Part shown: positions 1 through 8,993 of the stretch, piece by piece
Layout: each line of letters starts with the position of its first letter
Numbering within the stretch: position 1 is the first letter of the stretch
DNA from: a bacterium 1XD21-13
Lineage (GTDB): Bacteria; Bacillota; Clostridia; Lachnospirales; Lachnospiraceae
Reading direction: 5' to 3'
DNA length: 64,000 bases
Assembly: GCA_009917555.1 (NCBI GenBank)
Contig: QZDX01000019.1
Coordinates: 1-64,000, forward strand
Translations under genes and position numbers: made by a program
Notes under the pieces: model-generated
The model's database searches: none
Told to the model about the DNA's origin: nothing
The model's input: the letters and a program-made list of their open reading frames with translations, nothing else

Positions 1-117
1 TACATCAATAGCTATTAACTTTTTACACTTATCCGGGATAGCAGGTATGGAATCTTGGATTACAATTCACGTTAATTCATAAATTCATAGTTAGGTAAAT
101 TATAATAATGTTATTCG

Positions 118-420
118 TTACACTAACTGATAGGCCCCCTTACCAATCTTCACAACCAGCCCGTCTTCTTCATAGCTGCTTAATATACGCTGAAGCTGAC
201 GGGCGCTGCAGTGCAGCCGGAATGCGGTCTTTTCGATTCCCGTCAGCTTCTGGTCCCTGCACTGATATTTCATATAAGAAAGCACTCTTTCCGGTAGCGA
301 GGAGGGCGCTGCATCCAGGGTGGTCAGCGCTGCTATTTTCTGCGCCGAAAAGAATGATGTTGTGTAAATGAACCATAAGGGGATGATCTGTCTTAAAGTT
401 TATGGTAAAATAGAGTTGCA
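118..420 (-). pseudogene. Crp/Fnr-family regulator remnant (C-terminal part)
   Basis: Read on the minus strand in one frame ending at the TAA at 118-120, this stretch encodes a winged-helix segment containing LTGIEKTAFRLHCSARQLQR and ending GKGAYQLV. That matches the C-terminal DNA-binding end of Crp/Fnr regulators (a Q-x-x-x helix-turn-helix followed by a short wing). Upstream of about 345 the family-like sequence seems to continue in another frame, and no cyclic-nucleotide-binding N-terminal domain or start codon is visible. I read it as a frameshifted, truncated relic. The upstream limit is approximate. It lies divergent to the PfkB kinase, whose promoter region may have replaced its 5' end. 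Confidence 0.5.
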
Positions 421-550
421 AAAATTGTGACATAGCAATATTCCACACAGTGCCGGAAGAGTAGGTGAAAAAAGTATTTTCCGGTACATCCTTGTACAAA
501 CAGAAAAGAAAAAACAGTGCAAGGATGCACTGAGAAAATGGAAGGAGTAA

Positions 551-1567
551 ATGAGCATGAAAAAAGGAATCTGTGCGGCAGGAAATCTCATTGTGGATAT
601 CACCTATCCCATTGAGCGGTGGCCCAGGCAGAGTGAGCTTACTACCATTACAGAGGGAATCACACGGTCCACCGGAGGGGCCGTATGCAATGTGATTTCT
701 GATTTGGCAAAACTAGATCCGACGCTTCCCCTGGAGGCTATGGGCGTGATTGGGGAGGACCCGGAGGGAGAGTTCATCCTGGAGCAGCTGGGTGCCCACA
801 AGAATATAGACTTAAGCCTGTTGAAGCGCCGGGGAAAGACCTCCTTTACGGCGGTGATGAGCGATAATACCACAAAGAAACGGACCTTTTTCCAGTATCG
901 GGGAGCAAATGCCCTTTTCGACGAAGCCTGTGTGGACTGGGAGCGGATGAAAGGGCAGCTTCTCCATGTGGGCTACATCCTTTTACTGGATACCCTGGAT
1001 CAGGAGGATGCGGAGTATGGCACCAGGATGGCAAGGCTTCTGGCCCAGGCGAAAAGCCGTGGGATCAAAACCTCTATTGATGTGGTGACAGAGACAGGAG
1101 ATCGGTTCCGCACCCTGGTTCCCCCTGCCTTAAAATACACCGACTACTGTATCATCAATGAGCTGGAGGCTCAGCAGATCACGGGAGTTCTCCTGCGTGA
1201 TGAGGAGGAAAGGCTGTATGTGGAGCATATGGAGGAGGCTCTTCGGAAGATGAAGGAGCTGGGCGTGTCCACCTGGGCAGTGATCCACTGTCCGGAAGGA
1301 GGATATGGGCTGGATGAGAATGGAAGCTTCGTAAGCCTTAACAGCCTGCGTCTTCCCGAGGACTACATCAAGGGAACCGTGGGGGCAGGGGACGCTTTCT
1401 GCGCCGGAGTGCTCTATGGAGCCCAGAAGCAATGGAACCTTGAGGAGAGCATCCGTCTGGGCATCTGCACCGCTGCCGCCTCTCTGTCAGAGCCGGGGGC
1501 CACAGAGGGTGTGGGCTCTGTGGAGCAGGTGATGAAGCTGGGGAACCGGTTTGAGACAGACTGTTAG
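551..1567 (+). CDS. PfkB-family carbohydrate kinase
   Basis: A 338-residue ribokinase/fructokinase-type kinase that phosphorylates a sugar or sugar derivative with ATP in the cytoplasm. The N-terminal glycine pattern (AAGNLIVDI) and the C-terminal catalytic motif GTVGAGDAFCAG, with the aspartate as base and the GAGD anion hole, are both present. Length is normal for the family. The start follows GGAG by a short spacer; the second Met two codons on is an alternative. The mannitol-1-phosphate-dehydrogenase-like gene follows 31 bases downstream, so the two are probably co-transcribed. The substrate cannot be read from sequence; a ketose or polyol-derived sugar is plausible. Confidence 0.88.
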   Translation: MSMKKGICAAGNLIVDITYPIERWPRQSELTTITEGITRSTGGAVCNVISDLAKLDPTLPLEAMGVIGEDPEGEFILEQLGAHKNIDLSLLKRRGKTSFTAVMSDNTTKKRTFFQYRGANALFDEACVDWERMKGQLLHVGYILLLDTLDQEDAEYGTRMARLLAQAKSRGIKTSIDVVTETGDRFRTLVPPALKYTDYCIINELEAQQITGVLLRDEEERLYVEHMEEALRKMKELGVSTWAVIHCPEGGYGLDENGSFVSLNSLRLPEDYIKGTVGAGDAFCAGVLYGAQKQWNLEESIRLGICTAAASLSEPGATEGVGSVEQVMKLGNRFETDC

Positions 1568-1598
1568 ATAGATTAGAGAACTGGAATAGGAGGCTGTT

Positions 1599-2810
1599 AT
1601 GAAAGCAGTGATGTACGGAGCCGGCAACATTGGCCGGGGATTTATCGGTATGCTTTTTTCTGCATCCGGATACGAAGTAACCTTTGTAGATGTGGCGGAG
1701 GAGCTGATAGAGGCTCTGAACCGTGAAAATACATACCCGGTCCGCATTGTCTCCAACGAGGGCTTTGAGGACATTGAGGTACTGCATGTATGTGCGGTGA
1801 ATGGAAAGGACACGGACGCCGCAGCCACAGCCATTGCCGAGGCAGACATTATGGCAACGGCCGTAGGCGTCAACATATTAAAATACATTGTACCGAATCT
1901 GACGGCAGGAATCCGCAAAAGGATGCAGATGGGAGGCAGACCCCTAAATATCATTATCTGTGAAAATCTCATAGATGCCGATAAGCTTCTGGCAAGGCTC
2001 ATTAAGGGGGAGCTGTCAGAGCAGGAGCAGCTCTGGTTTGATGAAAATGTGGGACTGGTGGAGGCATCCATCGGCCGTATGGTTCCGGTGCAGACAGAAG
2101 AAATGAAAGCCGGAAATCCCTTAAGGATCTGCGTGGAGCAGTATGATTTCCTGCCGGTGGACAAAGCTGCTTTTAAAGGGGAGATGCCGGAGATCAAAAA
2201 TATGGTTCCTTTTGAGCCCTTTGACTTTTACATTAAAAGAAAGCTCTATGTGCACAACATGGGTCATGCCATCTGTGCCTATCTGGGACTGTATACCCAC
2301 AGGGATTATATTTTTGAGGCAATTGATGATGTGAACATCCAAAGTATTGTACAAAATGCCATGCTGGAAAGCACTATGGCCCTCACCCACAAATACCACA
2401 TGCCTACGGAGGACCTGGTCAAGCATTTCCAAAATCTGCTGTACCGTTTTACAAACAGGGCTCTCAAAGATACCTGCAAACGGGTAGGCGCAGATCCGAA
2501 GCGGAAGCTGTCGCCCGGAGATCGTCTGATTGGTGCTTCCCTGCTATGTCTGGAGGGCAAGGTATCTCCTGTCTTCATCAGCATTGGGACAGCCGGGGCA
2601 GTCTATGAGTATATTCGGGAAAATGGCCTGGTACAGAGCATGGAGCAGGCAGAGGAGGTCCTTGGCAGTATCTGCTCTCTGGAAAAGAATCATCCTCTGT
2701 ACAATTACGTGCTGCCGGTCTACAAGCTGTTCCTGGACGGTGTGAGCATCCGGGAGATCCGGCAGTTTGCGGAAAGTCTTCGCCAGAAAGAGCAGAAAGC
2801 AGTGATATAG
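1599..2810 (+). CDS. Mannitol-1-phosphate 5-dehydrogenase-like protein, active-site intact
   Basis: A 403-residue member of the polyol-specific long-chain dehydrogenase family, which interconverts a polyol (phosphate) and a ketose (phosphate) with NAD. The N-terminal Rossmann motif GAGNIGRGF is present. The family motif K-x4-N-x2-H is intact as K215, N220 and H223 (KLYVHNMGH), so catalysis is expected. AGGAGG lies just before the ATG. It follows the PfkB kinase and precedes a GC-rich hairpin. Two relatives in this window (28571 and 29749) lack the histidine. Assignment to mannitol-1-phosphate rather than another hexitol phosphate is by family only. Confidence 0.85.
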   Translation: MKAVMYGAGNIGRGFIGMLFSASGYEVTFVDVAEELIEALNRENTYPVRIVSNEGFEDIEVLHVCAVNGKDTDAAATAIAEADIMATAVGVNILKYIVPNLTAGIRKRMQMGGRPLNIIICENLIDADKLLARLIKGELSEQEQLWFDENVGLVEASIGRMVPVQTEEMKAGNPLRICVEQYDFLPVDKAAFKGEMPEIKNMVPFEPFDFYIKRKLYVHNMGHAICAYLGLYTHRDYIFEAIDDVNIQSIVQNAMLESTMALTHKYHMPTEDLVKHFQNLLYRFTNRALKDTCKRVGADPKRKLSPGDRLIGASLLCLEGKVSPVFISIGTAGAVYEYIRENGLVQSMEQAEEVLGSICSLEKNHPLYNYVLPVYKLFLDGVSIREIRQFAESLRQKEQKAVI

Positions 2811-2814
2811 AGCG

Positions 2815-2834
2815 GCCGGCTTTTTGAAGCCGGC
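2815..2834. terminator. Hairpin between convergent genes
   Basis: A perfect 8-bp stem (GCCGGCTT / AAGCCGGC) with a 4-base loop lies in the 52-base gap between convergent genes. It lacks a clear T-run on either side, so it is a weak terminator or 3'-end stabiliser. Confidence 0.5.
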
Positions 2835-2862
2835 TTAAGCTGATAAAGCTGAAAATTCTCTT

Positions 2863-3699
2863 TTATAGTTGGGAGGAGTCGTTTAAAATAAACTCCTCCA
2901 CCGCCCATGCCACGCCGCACTCATCATTGGTAAAGGGAGTAATGCAGTCGGCCTTTTCCTGTGCCTCCGGATAGGCATTTTTCATGGCAACTCCAAGGCC
3001 GGCATACTCAAGCATGGGAATATCATTGAAGCCGTCACCGCATGCCATGAGCTCTTCACGGGAAATGTGTAAATACTTGCAGATACTTTCCAGGGCTTTA
3101 TCCTTTGCCACTCCCTTAGGAGCCAGCTCCAGAAAATAGGATTCCGCAAAAAAGCTGTCACAGATATGAGAATAGCGTACAAGAAATTCCTCTCGGGCTT
3201 TTACAAGCCGCTCATGCTCCCCGGCTCCCAGTATCTTCGGAATGGGGTAGTCCAGAAATTCAGGAAGGCTTGGAACCTTTTTGACCGATGCGGAGTTGCA
3301 TTTACATTCGGCCAGAACATATTTGTCCGTATCCGTTTCCGCCACAATCTCGGTATCCGTATAGGACAAGGGCTGTGCGCCGTATTTTCGCACAATGGCA
3401 CAGGTGTCAGCAATGGCCTCCTTCGGGAAAAACAACTGCTGAATCACGGTGCCGGTTTTGTAATCAAAGATCTTTCCGCCGTTAAAGGCCGCAATGATTC
3501 CGCCCCGTTCTTTGAATTCCAGCTCCTTTGCAAGACCGGTAATCCCCATAACGGAGCGTCCGGATATCAGGATCACCTGAACACCCAGATCCATAGCCTT
3601 CCATAAGGCTTCTTTATTCTTAAGCGGAAGCTTTTTATTGCTGTCCGTTAAGGTCCCGTCCAAATCCAGTGCCAGTGCTTTGTATTTTAAATTGTTCAT
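2863..3699 (-). CDS. HAD-superfamily hydrolase, Cof type
   Basis: A 278-residue Cof-like HAD phosphatase. Motif I is DLDGTLTD near residue 12, motif II is the serine in LISGRS, and motif IV is GDGFNDIPML near residue 220. The C2-type cap between them is normal for the family, whose members remove phosphate from sugar phosphates or flavin cofactors. AAGGGGGAG precedes the ATG. It is transcribed alone, convergent with the gene before it and divergent from the ABC transporter operon. The substrate is unknown. Confidence 0.88.
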   Translation of the reverse strand: MNNLKYKALALDLDGTLTDSNKKLPLKNKEALWKAMDLGVQVILISGRSVMGITGLAKELEFKERGGIIAAFNGGKIFDYKTGTVIQQLFFPKEAIADTCAIVRKYGAQPLSYTDTEIVAETDTDKYVLAECKCNSASVKKVPSLPEFLDYPIPKILGAGEHERLVKAREEFLVRYSHICDSFFAESYFLELAPKGVAKDKALESICKYLHISREELMACGDGFNDIPMLEYAGLGVAMKNAYPEAQEKADCITPFTNDECGVAWAVEEFILNDSSQL

Positions 3700-3857
3700 G
3701 CGGCTCCCCCTTGGTTTAGCGCTTTTTAACCATTATACCGTGTGGCAGAGGAAAGGGCAACATTAAAAAAGGAATACCTGTCGTATATCGGCGTAAGGTG
3801 TATAATCGTTCGTTAGGACAAAATTGTTCTCCTCATCTGGGGAGAGCAAAAAAATGC

Positions 3858-3883
3858 TATAATTAGTTTATTGAGTAAATTAA
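3858..3883 (+). promoter_or_regulatory. Extended -10 promoter with ROK/XylR-like operator
   Basis: TGCTATAAT gives an extended -10 (hexamer 3858-3863). It overlaps a 21-base palindrome at 3863-3883 with arms TTAGTTTA and TAAATTAA around a 5-base centre. The arms resemble operators of XylR/ROK repressors. A near-identical palindrome with the same spacing is at 8043-8063. The site lies upstream of the ABC binding protein gene. Other AT-rich sequence fills 3700-3982, with no further clear element. Confidence 0.5.
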
Positions 3884-3982
3884 TTAACAAAATTGTCAAG
3901 AAAGTGGACAACTAATTGCTATATAAGCTGTGTTATAGTACAAATGTACCAAATAAACAATTCCAATTAGGGAGGAAAAAAC

Positions 3983-5134
3983 ATGAAGAGAAAATTACTC
4001 AGTGTCATTCTGGCAGCAGCAATGGTAACGGCTATGCTGGCAGGCTGCGGCTCCAAGCAAGAGGAAGCGCCTGCGGCAACAGGGGGCGAAGCAGGGACAG
4101 AAGCTCCGGCAGCAGAGGGTGAGGCAGAGGCTCCGGCAGAGAGCGCAGGCGGAGCGGGCGGTCTGGTAGGCGTGGCAATGCCCACCAAGGATCTGCAGCG
4201 CTGGAACCAGGACGGCTCCAACATGAAGGCTGAGCTGGAAGCAGCAGGCTACACCGTTGACTTACAGTATGCAAGCAATGACAATGCAACCATGGTATCT
4301 CAGATTGAGACTATGATTGCTAACGAATGTAAGGTTCTGGTTATCGCATCTATTGACGGCGATGCTCTTGGAACCGTTCTTGCACAGGCAAAGGAAAAGA
4401 ATATTCCGGTTATCGCATATGACCGTCTTCTGAAGAACTCCGATGCAGTAACCTATTACGCAACCTTTGACAACTACATGGTAGGCCAGAAGCAGGGCGA
4501 GTACATCAAGGAGGCTCTTGATCTGGACAACGCAGAGGGACCCTTTAACCTGGAGATCTTCACCGGCGACCCGGGCGACAACAATGCAACTTTCTTCTAC
4601 GGCGGCGCTATGGATGTGCTGAATCCCTACATTGATTCCGGCAAGCTGGTTATCCAGTCCGGTCAGAAGGAATTCGCAGAGGTTGCTACCGCAAACTGGG
4701 CAACAGAGACCGCACAGTCCAGAATGGATGCCATTCTTGCTTCCTACTATGCAGACGGAACCACCCTTGACGTAGTGCTATGCTCCAACGATTCCACCGC
4801 ACTTGGCGTTACCAATGCACTGGATGCAGCCTACACAGGGGAGTGGCCGATTATCACCGGTCAGGACTGTGACATTGCCAACGTAAAGAACATGATCGCA
4901 GGCAAGCAGTCCATGTCCATCTTCAAGGATACCCGTACACTGGCAAGCCAGGTAGTAAAGATGGTTGATTCCATTATGAAGGGCGAGGAGGCAGAGGTAA
5001 ACGATACCGAGACCTACGACAACGGCGTGATAGTAGTTCCCTCTTATCTTTGTGAGCCGGTATTTGCAGATGCAAATAACTACAAAGAGCTCTTAATTGA
5101 TTCCGGATATTACACAGAGGATGACCTTAAGTAA
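3983..5134 (+). CDS. chvE: Monosaccharide ABC transporter substrate-binding lipoprotein
   Basis: A 383-residue extracytoplasmic sugar receptor for the transporter encoded by the next two genes. The N-terminus is a lipoprotein signal with lipobox LAGC and lipidated Cys22, then a low-complexity Ala/Glu/Gly linker to about residue 55. The periplasmic-binding type 1 domain follows (VGVAMPTKDLQRWNQDG, later VLCSNDSTALGVTNAL). It is closest to ChvE/XylF-type multiple-monosaccharide receptors. The ATG follows GGGAGG. A strong hairpin just downstream probably keeps its mRNA more abundant than that of the ATPase and permease. Confidence 0.88.
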   Translation: MKRKLLSVILAAAMVTAMLAGCGSKQEEAPAATGGEAGTEAPAAEGEAEAPAESAGGAGGLVGVAMPTKDLQRWNQDGSNMKAELEAAGYTVDLQYASNDNATMVSQIETMIANECKVLVIASIDGDALGTVLAQAKEKNIPVIAYDRLLKNSDAVTYYATFDNYMVGQKQGEYIKEALDLDNAEGPFNLEIFTGDPGDNNATFFYGGAMDVLNPYIDSGKLVIQSGQKEFAEVATANWATETAQSRMDAILASYYADGTTLDVVLCSNDSTALGVTNALDAAYTGEWPIITGQDCDIANVKNMIAGKQSMSIFKDTRTLASQVVKMVDSIMKGEEAEVNDTETYDNGVIVVPSYLCEPVFADANNYKELLIDSGYYTEDDLK

Positions 5135-5158
5135 TCAAAAAACAGAGAATGAAATCAA

Positions 5159-5187
5159 GGGGGCTGTCTTATTTCCTGACAGCCCCC
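5159..5187 (+). terminator. Intra-operon hairpin after the binding-protein gene
   Basis: A perfect 10-bp stem (GGGGGCTGTC / GACAGCCCCC) with a 9-base loop and no following T-run. This position after a binding-protein gene is typical of a partial terminator or mRNA 3'-end protector that raises receptor expression. Confidence 0.6.
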
Positions 5188-5257
5188 TTACACGGGAAAA
5201 TGCTTCCTGTGAGCTTCAAAGCTGTACTCACGGAACTGGAATGGAGGGATATAAAAG

Positions 5258-6796
5258 TTGGGGAAGATTTTATTGGAAATGAAAAGCATCACCAAAACAT
5301 TTCCCGGTGTAAAGGCGCTGGATAACGTCAATCTGAAGGTGGAGGAAGGGGAAATCCACGCTCTGGTAGGCGAAAACGGTGCCGGAAAGTCAACGCTTAT
5401 GAACGTCTTAAGCGGTATTTACCCTTACGGAACCTACGAGGGGGACATTATTTACAACGGAGAGGTCTGTAAGTTTGCAAGGATTAAGGACAGTGAGGAA
5501 AAGGGAATAGTCATCATCCACCAGGAGCTGGCCCTGATCCCCTATATGACCATCGGGGAAAATATGTTTCTTGGAAATGAGCGGGGGAAAAAGGCGGCCA
5601 TTGATTGGAGCGAGACCTACGGCCAGGCGGACAAATATCTGCGCCAGGTGGGACTGAAGGAATCCTCAAGAACCCTGATCAAGGATATTGGTGTAGGAAA
5701 GCAGCAGCTTGTGGAGATTGCAAAGGCGCTGGCAAAGCATGCAAAGCTGCTGATTTTAGACGAGCCCACAGCTTCCTTAAATGAATCAGATTCCCAGGCG
5801 CTTCTGGATCTGATGCTGGAATTTAAGAAGCAGGGCATGACTTCGATTATAATTTCTCATAAGCTGAATGAGATTTCTTATGTAGCAGATAAAATTACGG
5901 TAATCCGGGACGGCTCCACCATTGAGACACTGGATAAGGCGGTGGACGATATCAGCGAGGACCGGATTATCAAGGGAATGGTAGGCCGTGATCTCACGGA
6001 CCGTTTTCCAAAGAGGGCAGAGAAGCACATTGGGGAGATCAACCTGGAGGTAAAGGACTGGACCGTGTACCATCCCCTTTATACGGAGCGTAAAGTGGTG
6101 GACCATGTGTCCATGAATGTGCGCAAGGGCGAGGTGGTGGGCATCTCCGGCCTTATGGGCGCCGGCCGTACGGAGCTTGCCATGAGCATTTTTGGGAAAA
6201 GCTACGGAACGAATATTTCCGGTGTGCTAAAGATAGCGGGAAAAGAGGTTGAGCTTAAGAATGCCAGAGAGGCCATTAGGAGCAAGCTGGCCTACGTGAC
6301 CGAGGACCGGAAGGGCAACGGCCTCATTCTCTCCAATCCCATTAAGATTAATACCACACTGGCCAACCTGGACAGCATCAGTGCCCGCGGTGTCATTGAC
6401 AAGGACAAGGAATACCAGGTTGCGGTGGAGTACAAGGAGAAGCTGAACACCAAATGCCCCACTGTGGAACAGAATGTGGGCAACTTAAGCGGTGGCAACC
6501 AGCAGAAGGTCCTCCTGGCAAAGTGGATGTTTGCGGATCCGGATGTTTTGATTCTTGATGAGCCTACCCGCGGTATTGACGTAGGCGCAAAATATGAAAT
6601 TTACTGTATTATCAACAGTCTGGTGGCAGAAGGAAAGTCCGTGATTATGATTTCCTCCGAGCTTCCGGAGGTCCTGGGCATGTGCGACCGTATTTACGTG
6701 ATGAATGAAGGAAAAATGGTAGGCGAGCTTGAGGCGGAGGAAGCGACACAGGAGCGGATTATGGCCCAGATTTTAAAATCGAGTAAAGGAGAATAA
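5258..6796 (+). CDS. mmsA: Multiple-monosaccharide ABC transporter ATP-binding protein
   Basis: A 512-residue double-ATPase subunit that energises sugar uptake. The first half has Walker A GENGAGKS and the TFPGVKALD signature of sugar importers. The second half has GLMGAGRTE in place of Walker A, then LSGGNQQK and the second Walker B (VLILDEP). This asymmetry is usual for the RbsA/XylG/GguA family. I chose the TTG at 5258 because it follows GGAGGG and gives the usual N-terminus; the first ATG is at 5279. It sits between the receptor and permease genes, six bases before the latter. Confidence 0.92.
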   Translation: MGKILLEMKSITKTFPGVKALDNVNLKVEEGEIHALVGENGAGKSTLMNVLSGIYPYGTYEGDIIYNGEVCKFARIKDSEEKGIVIIHQELALIPYMTIGENMFLGNERGKKAAIDWSETYGQADKYLRQVGLKESSRTLIKDIGVGKQQLVEIAKALAKHAKLLILDEPTASLNESDSQALLDLMLEFKKQGMTSIIISHKLNEISYVADKITVIRDGSTIETLDKAVDDISEDRIIKGMVGRDLTDRFPKRAEKHIGEINLEVKDWTVYHPLYTERKVVDHVSMNVRKGEVVGISGLMGAGRTELAMSIFGKSYGTNISGVLKIAGKEVELKNAREAIRSKLAYVTEDRKGNGLILSNPIKINTTLANLDSISARGVIDKDKEYQVAVEYKEKLNTKCPTVEQNVGNLSGGNQQKVLLAKWMFADPDVLILDEPTRGIDVGAKYEIYCIINSLVAEGKSVIMISSELPEVLGMCDRIYVMNEGKMVGELEAEEATQERIMAQILKSSKGE

Positions 6797-6801
6797 GCAT
6801 T

Positions 6802-7977
6802 ATGGATAAAGCAAATATGAAAGCCGTCCTTCAAAAATACACCATGATTATTGTATTGGTCCTGGTGACGCTGTTTTTTACCTGGAGAACCGGAGGAAAG
6901 ATTCTGCTTCCCCAGAACATTTCCAATCTGATTTCCCAGAATGCCTATGTGTTTGTGCTGGCAACCGGTATGCTGCTGTGTATCCTCACAGGCGGTAACA
7001 TTGACCTTTCCGTAGGTTCTGTTGTCTGCTTTGTAGGTGCGGTAGGTGCCGTACTGATGGAAAATTACAAAATGAATATGGGCGTGGCTATAATCGCCAT
7101 GCTGATTATAGGAACCCTTATCGGCGCATGGCAGGGGTACTGGATTGCCTTTGTGCGGATTCCCCCATTTATTACCACCCTTTCCGGTATGCTGGTATTC
7201 CGGGGATTGTCCAATGTGGTGCTGAACGGACTGACCGTATCCCTGAATTCCCAGGCTTTTTTGAAAATTTTCGGCGGCGGCGCCGACTGCTTTGTACCGG
7301 ATTTCTTTGGGATGGAGGGCTTCAACCTCACTTGTATGCTGGCAGGAATCATTGCTGTTGCAATTTACATACTTCTTCAGATAAAAGGACGGCTGAACCG
7401 TATAAAGAAGGGCTATGAGGTGGATCCCCTTTCAGGAATGCTGGTTAAGACTATTCTCATTTCGGCGGTAATTCTGGTATTTGCCTACAAGCTGTCTCAG
7501 TATAAGGGAATCCCTTCCGCGCTTCTGTGGGTACTGATTGTGGTTCTTGTTTATGGGTACATTACTTCCAACACCACTACAGGCCGTTACTTCTACGCAG
7601 TGGGAGGAAATGAGAAGGCTACCAAGCTTTCCGGTATCAATACGGATAAGGTATATTTTATCGCTTATCTGAATATGGGCTTTTTGTCTGCGCTGGCCGG
7701 TATGCTGACTATCGCACGTATGACCTCCGCACAGCCCACCTACGGACAGAATTATGAGATGGACGCTATCGGTTCCTGTTTTATCGGTGGCGCCTCCGCT
7801 TACGGCGGTGTGGGAACGGTTCCCGGCGTTATTGTGGGCGCTATTCTTATGGGCGTGATCAACCTGGGTATGAGCATCATGGGTGTGGATGCAAACTACC
7901 AGAGAGTGGTTAAGGGTCTTGTGCTTTTGGCGGCTGTAATCTTTGATGTGGTTTCCAAGAAGGAAGCGCAGAAATAA
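6802..7977 (+). CDS. mmsB: Multiple-monosaccharide ABC transporter permease
   Basis: A 391-residue membrane permease of the RbsC/XylH/GguB family that forms the transport pore. It is rich in hydrophobic helices, with the family signatures LTGGNIDLSVGSV near residue 57 and IGGASAYGGVGTVPG near residue 330, and a YAVGGNEKATKLSGI segment. Its length fits the longer MmsB/GguB subgroup. It begins five bases after the ATPase gene with AAAGGAG as ribosome binding site, so the three proteins form one transporter. The substrate is probably a pentose or deoxyhexose, judging from the isomerase and xylulokinase downstream. Confidence 0.92.
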   Translation: MDKANMKAVLQKYTMIIVLVLVTLFFTWRTGGKILLPQNISNLISQNAYVFVLATGMLLCILTGGNIDLSVGSVVCFVGAVGAVLMENYKMNMGVAIIAMLIIGTLIGAWQGYWIAFVRIPPFITTLSGMLVFRGLSNVVLNGLTVSLNSQAFLKIFGGGADCFVPDFFGMEGFNLTCMLAGIIAVAIYILLQIKGRLNRIKKGYEVDPLSGMLVKTILISAVILVFAYKLSQYKGIPSALLWVLIVVLVYGYITSNTTTGRYFYAVGGNEKATKLSGINTDKVYFIAYLNMGFLSALAGMLTIARMTSAQPTYGQNYEMDAIGSCFIGGASAYGGVGTVPGVIVGAILMGVINLGMSIMGVDANYQRVVKGLVLLAAVIFDVVSKKEAQK

Positions 7978-8005
7978 AGAGTGAGAGCTTTTTACTTTAA
8001 AATAC

Positions 8006-8063
8006 TTGCGCTTTACCTGTCCGAGTGTTACTATAAGAGTGGTTAGTTTAATTAATAAACTAT
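8006..8063 (+). promoter_or_regulatory. Sigma-70-type promoter with ROK/XylR-like operator
   Basis: TTGCGC (8006-8011), a 17-base spacer and TACTAT (8029-8034) form a promoter. It is followed at 8043-8063 by the palindrome TTAGTTTA - ATTAA - TAAACTAT, located just after the expected start. The arms and 5-base centre match the operator at 3863-3883, so the transporter and the isomerase unit are likely repressed together. Confidence 0.6.
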
Positions 8064-8177
8064 TTAGCAGAATTTCAGGATCTGATGGCATATCTGAAAA
8101 AGATGCTTTGGAAAATGGAACTAAGTCACAGGAGATTTACGAACTGGAATTGGGCAGGAAAAGAAAGGAGACTATGG

Positions 8178-8795
8178 ATGCAGATGAAAAAAGTAACAGA
8201 CAAAGAATTTCAGAAATATGGAAGAGTCTTGGATGTAAAGGTGCCGGACTTGCTGAGACGGCTGGAGGAAACGCCCTGCCCGGAGGATGTGATTTATGTT
8301 GCCTCTGCTCCGGAGCTGGAAGCGTGTGAGGAATTTACCGCAATTCAGGACAGCATTTTTGGAGGAATGCCTATCCAGATAGGCTACTGCAATGGAAATA
8401 ACAATACGCTGAATGCGGTAGAGTACCACCGCAATTCGGAAATCAATATTCCTCTTACAGGAGCCGTTCTGATGGTGGGAATGCAGCAGGATGTGGGGCA
8501 GGATTTTACTTATGATACATCCAAGATGGAGGTATTTGAGGCTCCGGCTGGCTCTGTGGTAGAGCTTTATGCCACAACGCTTCACTATGCCCCCTGCAAT
8601 CTACAGGAGGATGGCTTCCGGGTAGTGATTGTTCTGCCCAAGGGAACCAACACGGAGCCGCCGGTACTTACAGGAGCTTCTGAGGAGGAGAAGCTGATGA
8701 CTGCCAGAAATAAGTGGCTCATAGCCCACGAGGAATCGGGCCTGGGAGCGGACGGTGCGTTTGTGGGGCTCAAGGGCGAGAATTTGAAATTGTAA
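8178..8795 (+). CDS. DUF4867-like, cupin-type protein
   Basis: A 205-residue soluble protein. The ATG at 8178 is chosen because AAAGGAG ends seven bases upstream. The middle (EYHRNSEINIPLTGAVLMVG, then ELYATTLHYAPCN) has histidines and glutamates on a probable beta-barrel, as in cupin-fold sugar lyases or epimerases. I recognise it as similar to the DUF4867 group found beside sugar isomerase genes. No activity is established from sequence. It is the first gene of the unit that continues, across a structured repeat, into the isomerase, and it may process the same sugar. Confidence 0.65.
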   Translation: MQMKKVTDKEFQKYGRVLDVKVPDLLRRLEETPCPEDVIYVASAPELEACEEFTAIQDSIFGGMPIQIGYCNGNNNTLNAVEYHRNSEINIPLTGAVLMVGMQQDVGQDFTYDTSKMEVFEAPAGSVVELYATTLHYAPCNLQEDGFRVVIVLPKGTNTEPPVLTGASEEEKLMTARNKWLIAHEESGLGADGAFVGLKGENLKL

Positions 8796-8857
8796 TTGGA
8801 ACTGGAATAGTCCAGCTAAGAAATGTCAAGTGTTTATAGAAATATTTATTGCTGGAC

Positions 8858-8973
8858 GGTAAAGTCGAGGAGGCGCACGAGAGGAACTTTCATGAGTGTC
8901 CTTTCGAATGAAAGTTTCTCTCATTACAGGTGTGCCGAAGTGACTTTACCCTTTAGTGCTGTCGCGCAGCGAC
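8858..8973 (+). repeat. Structured inverted-repeat element, copy 1
   Basis: One of three copies of a roughly 115-base element (others at 47677 and 47795). Nested arms are GGTAAAGTC/GACTTTACC (8858-8866 with 8942-8950), GGCGCAC/GTGTGCC (8872-8878 with 8930-8936) and GAGAGGAACTTTCAT paired with its near-complement at 8908-8922. It ends with TAGTGCTGTCGCGCAGCGAC, itself a small hairpin. It lies between the DUF4867-like gene and the isomerase gene and ends seven bases before the AGGAGGT of the latter. Base changes between copies preserve pairing. Confidence 0.85.
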
Positions 8974-8993
8974 TATAATAGGAGGTACATATC

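Noticed and set aside
8006-8329. Alternative 107-residue frame overlapping the DUF4867-like gene
   Set aside because: It overlaps the promoter and the better-supported frame, which has the proper ribosome binding site and continues to 8795.
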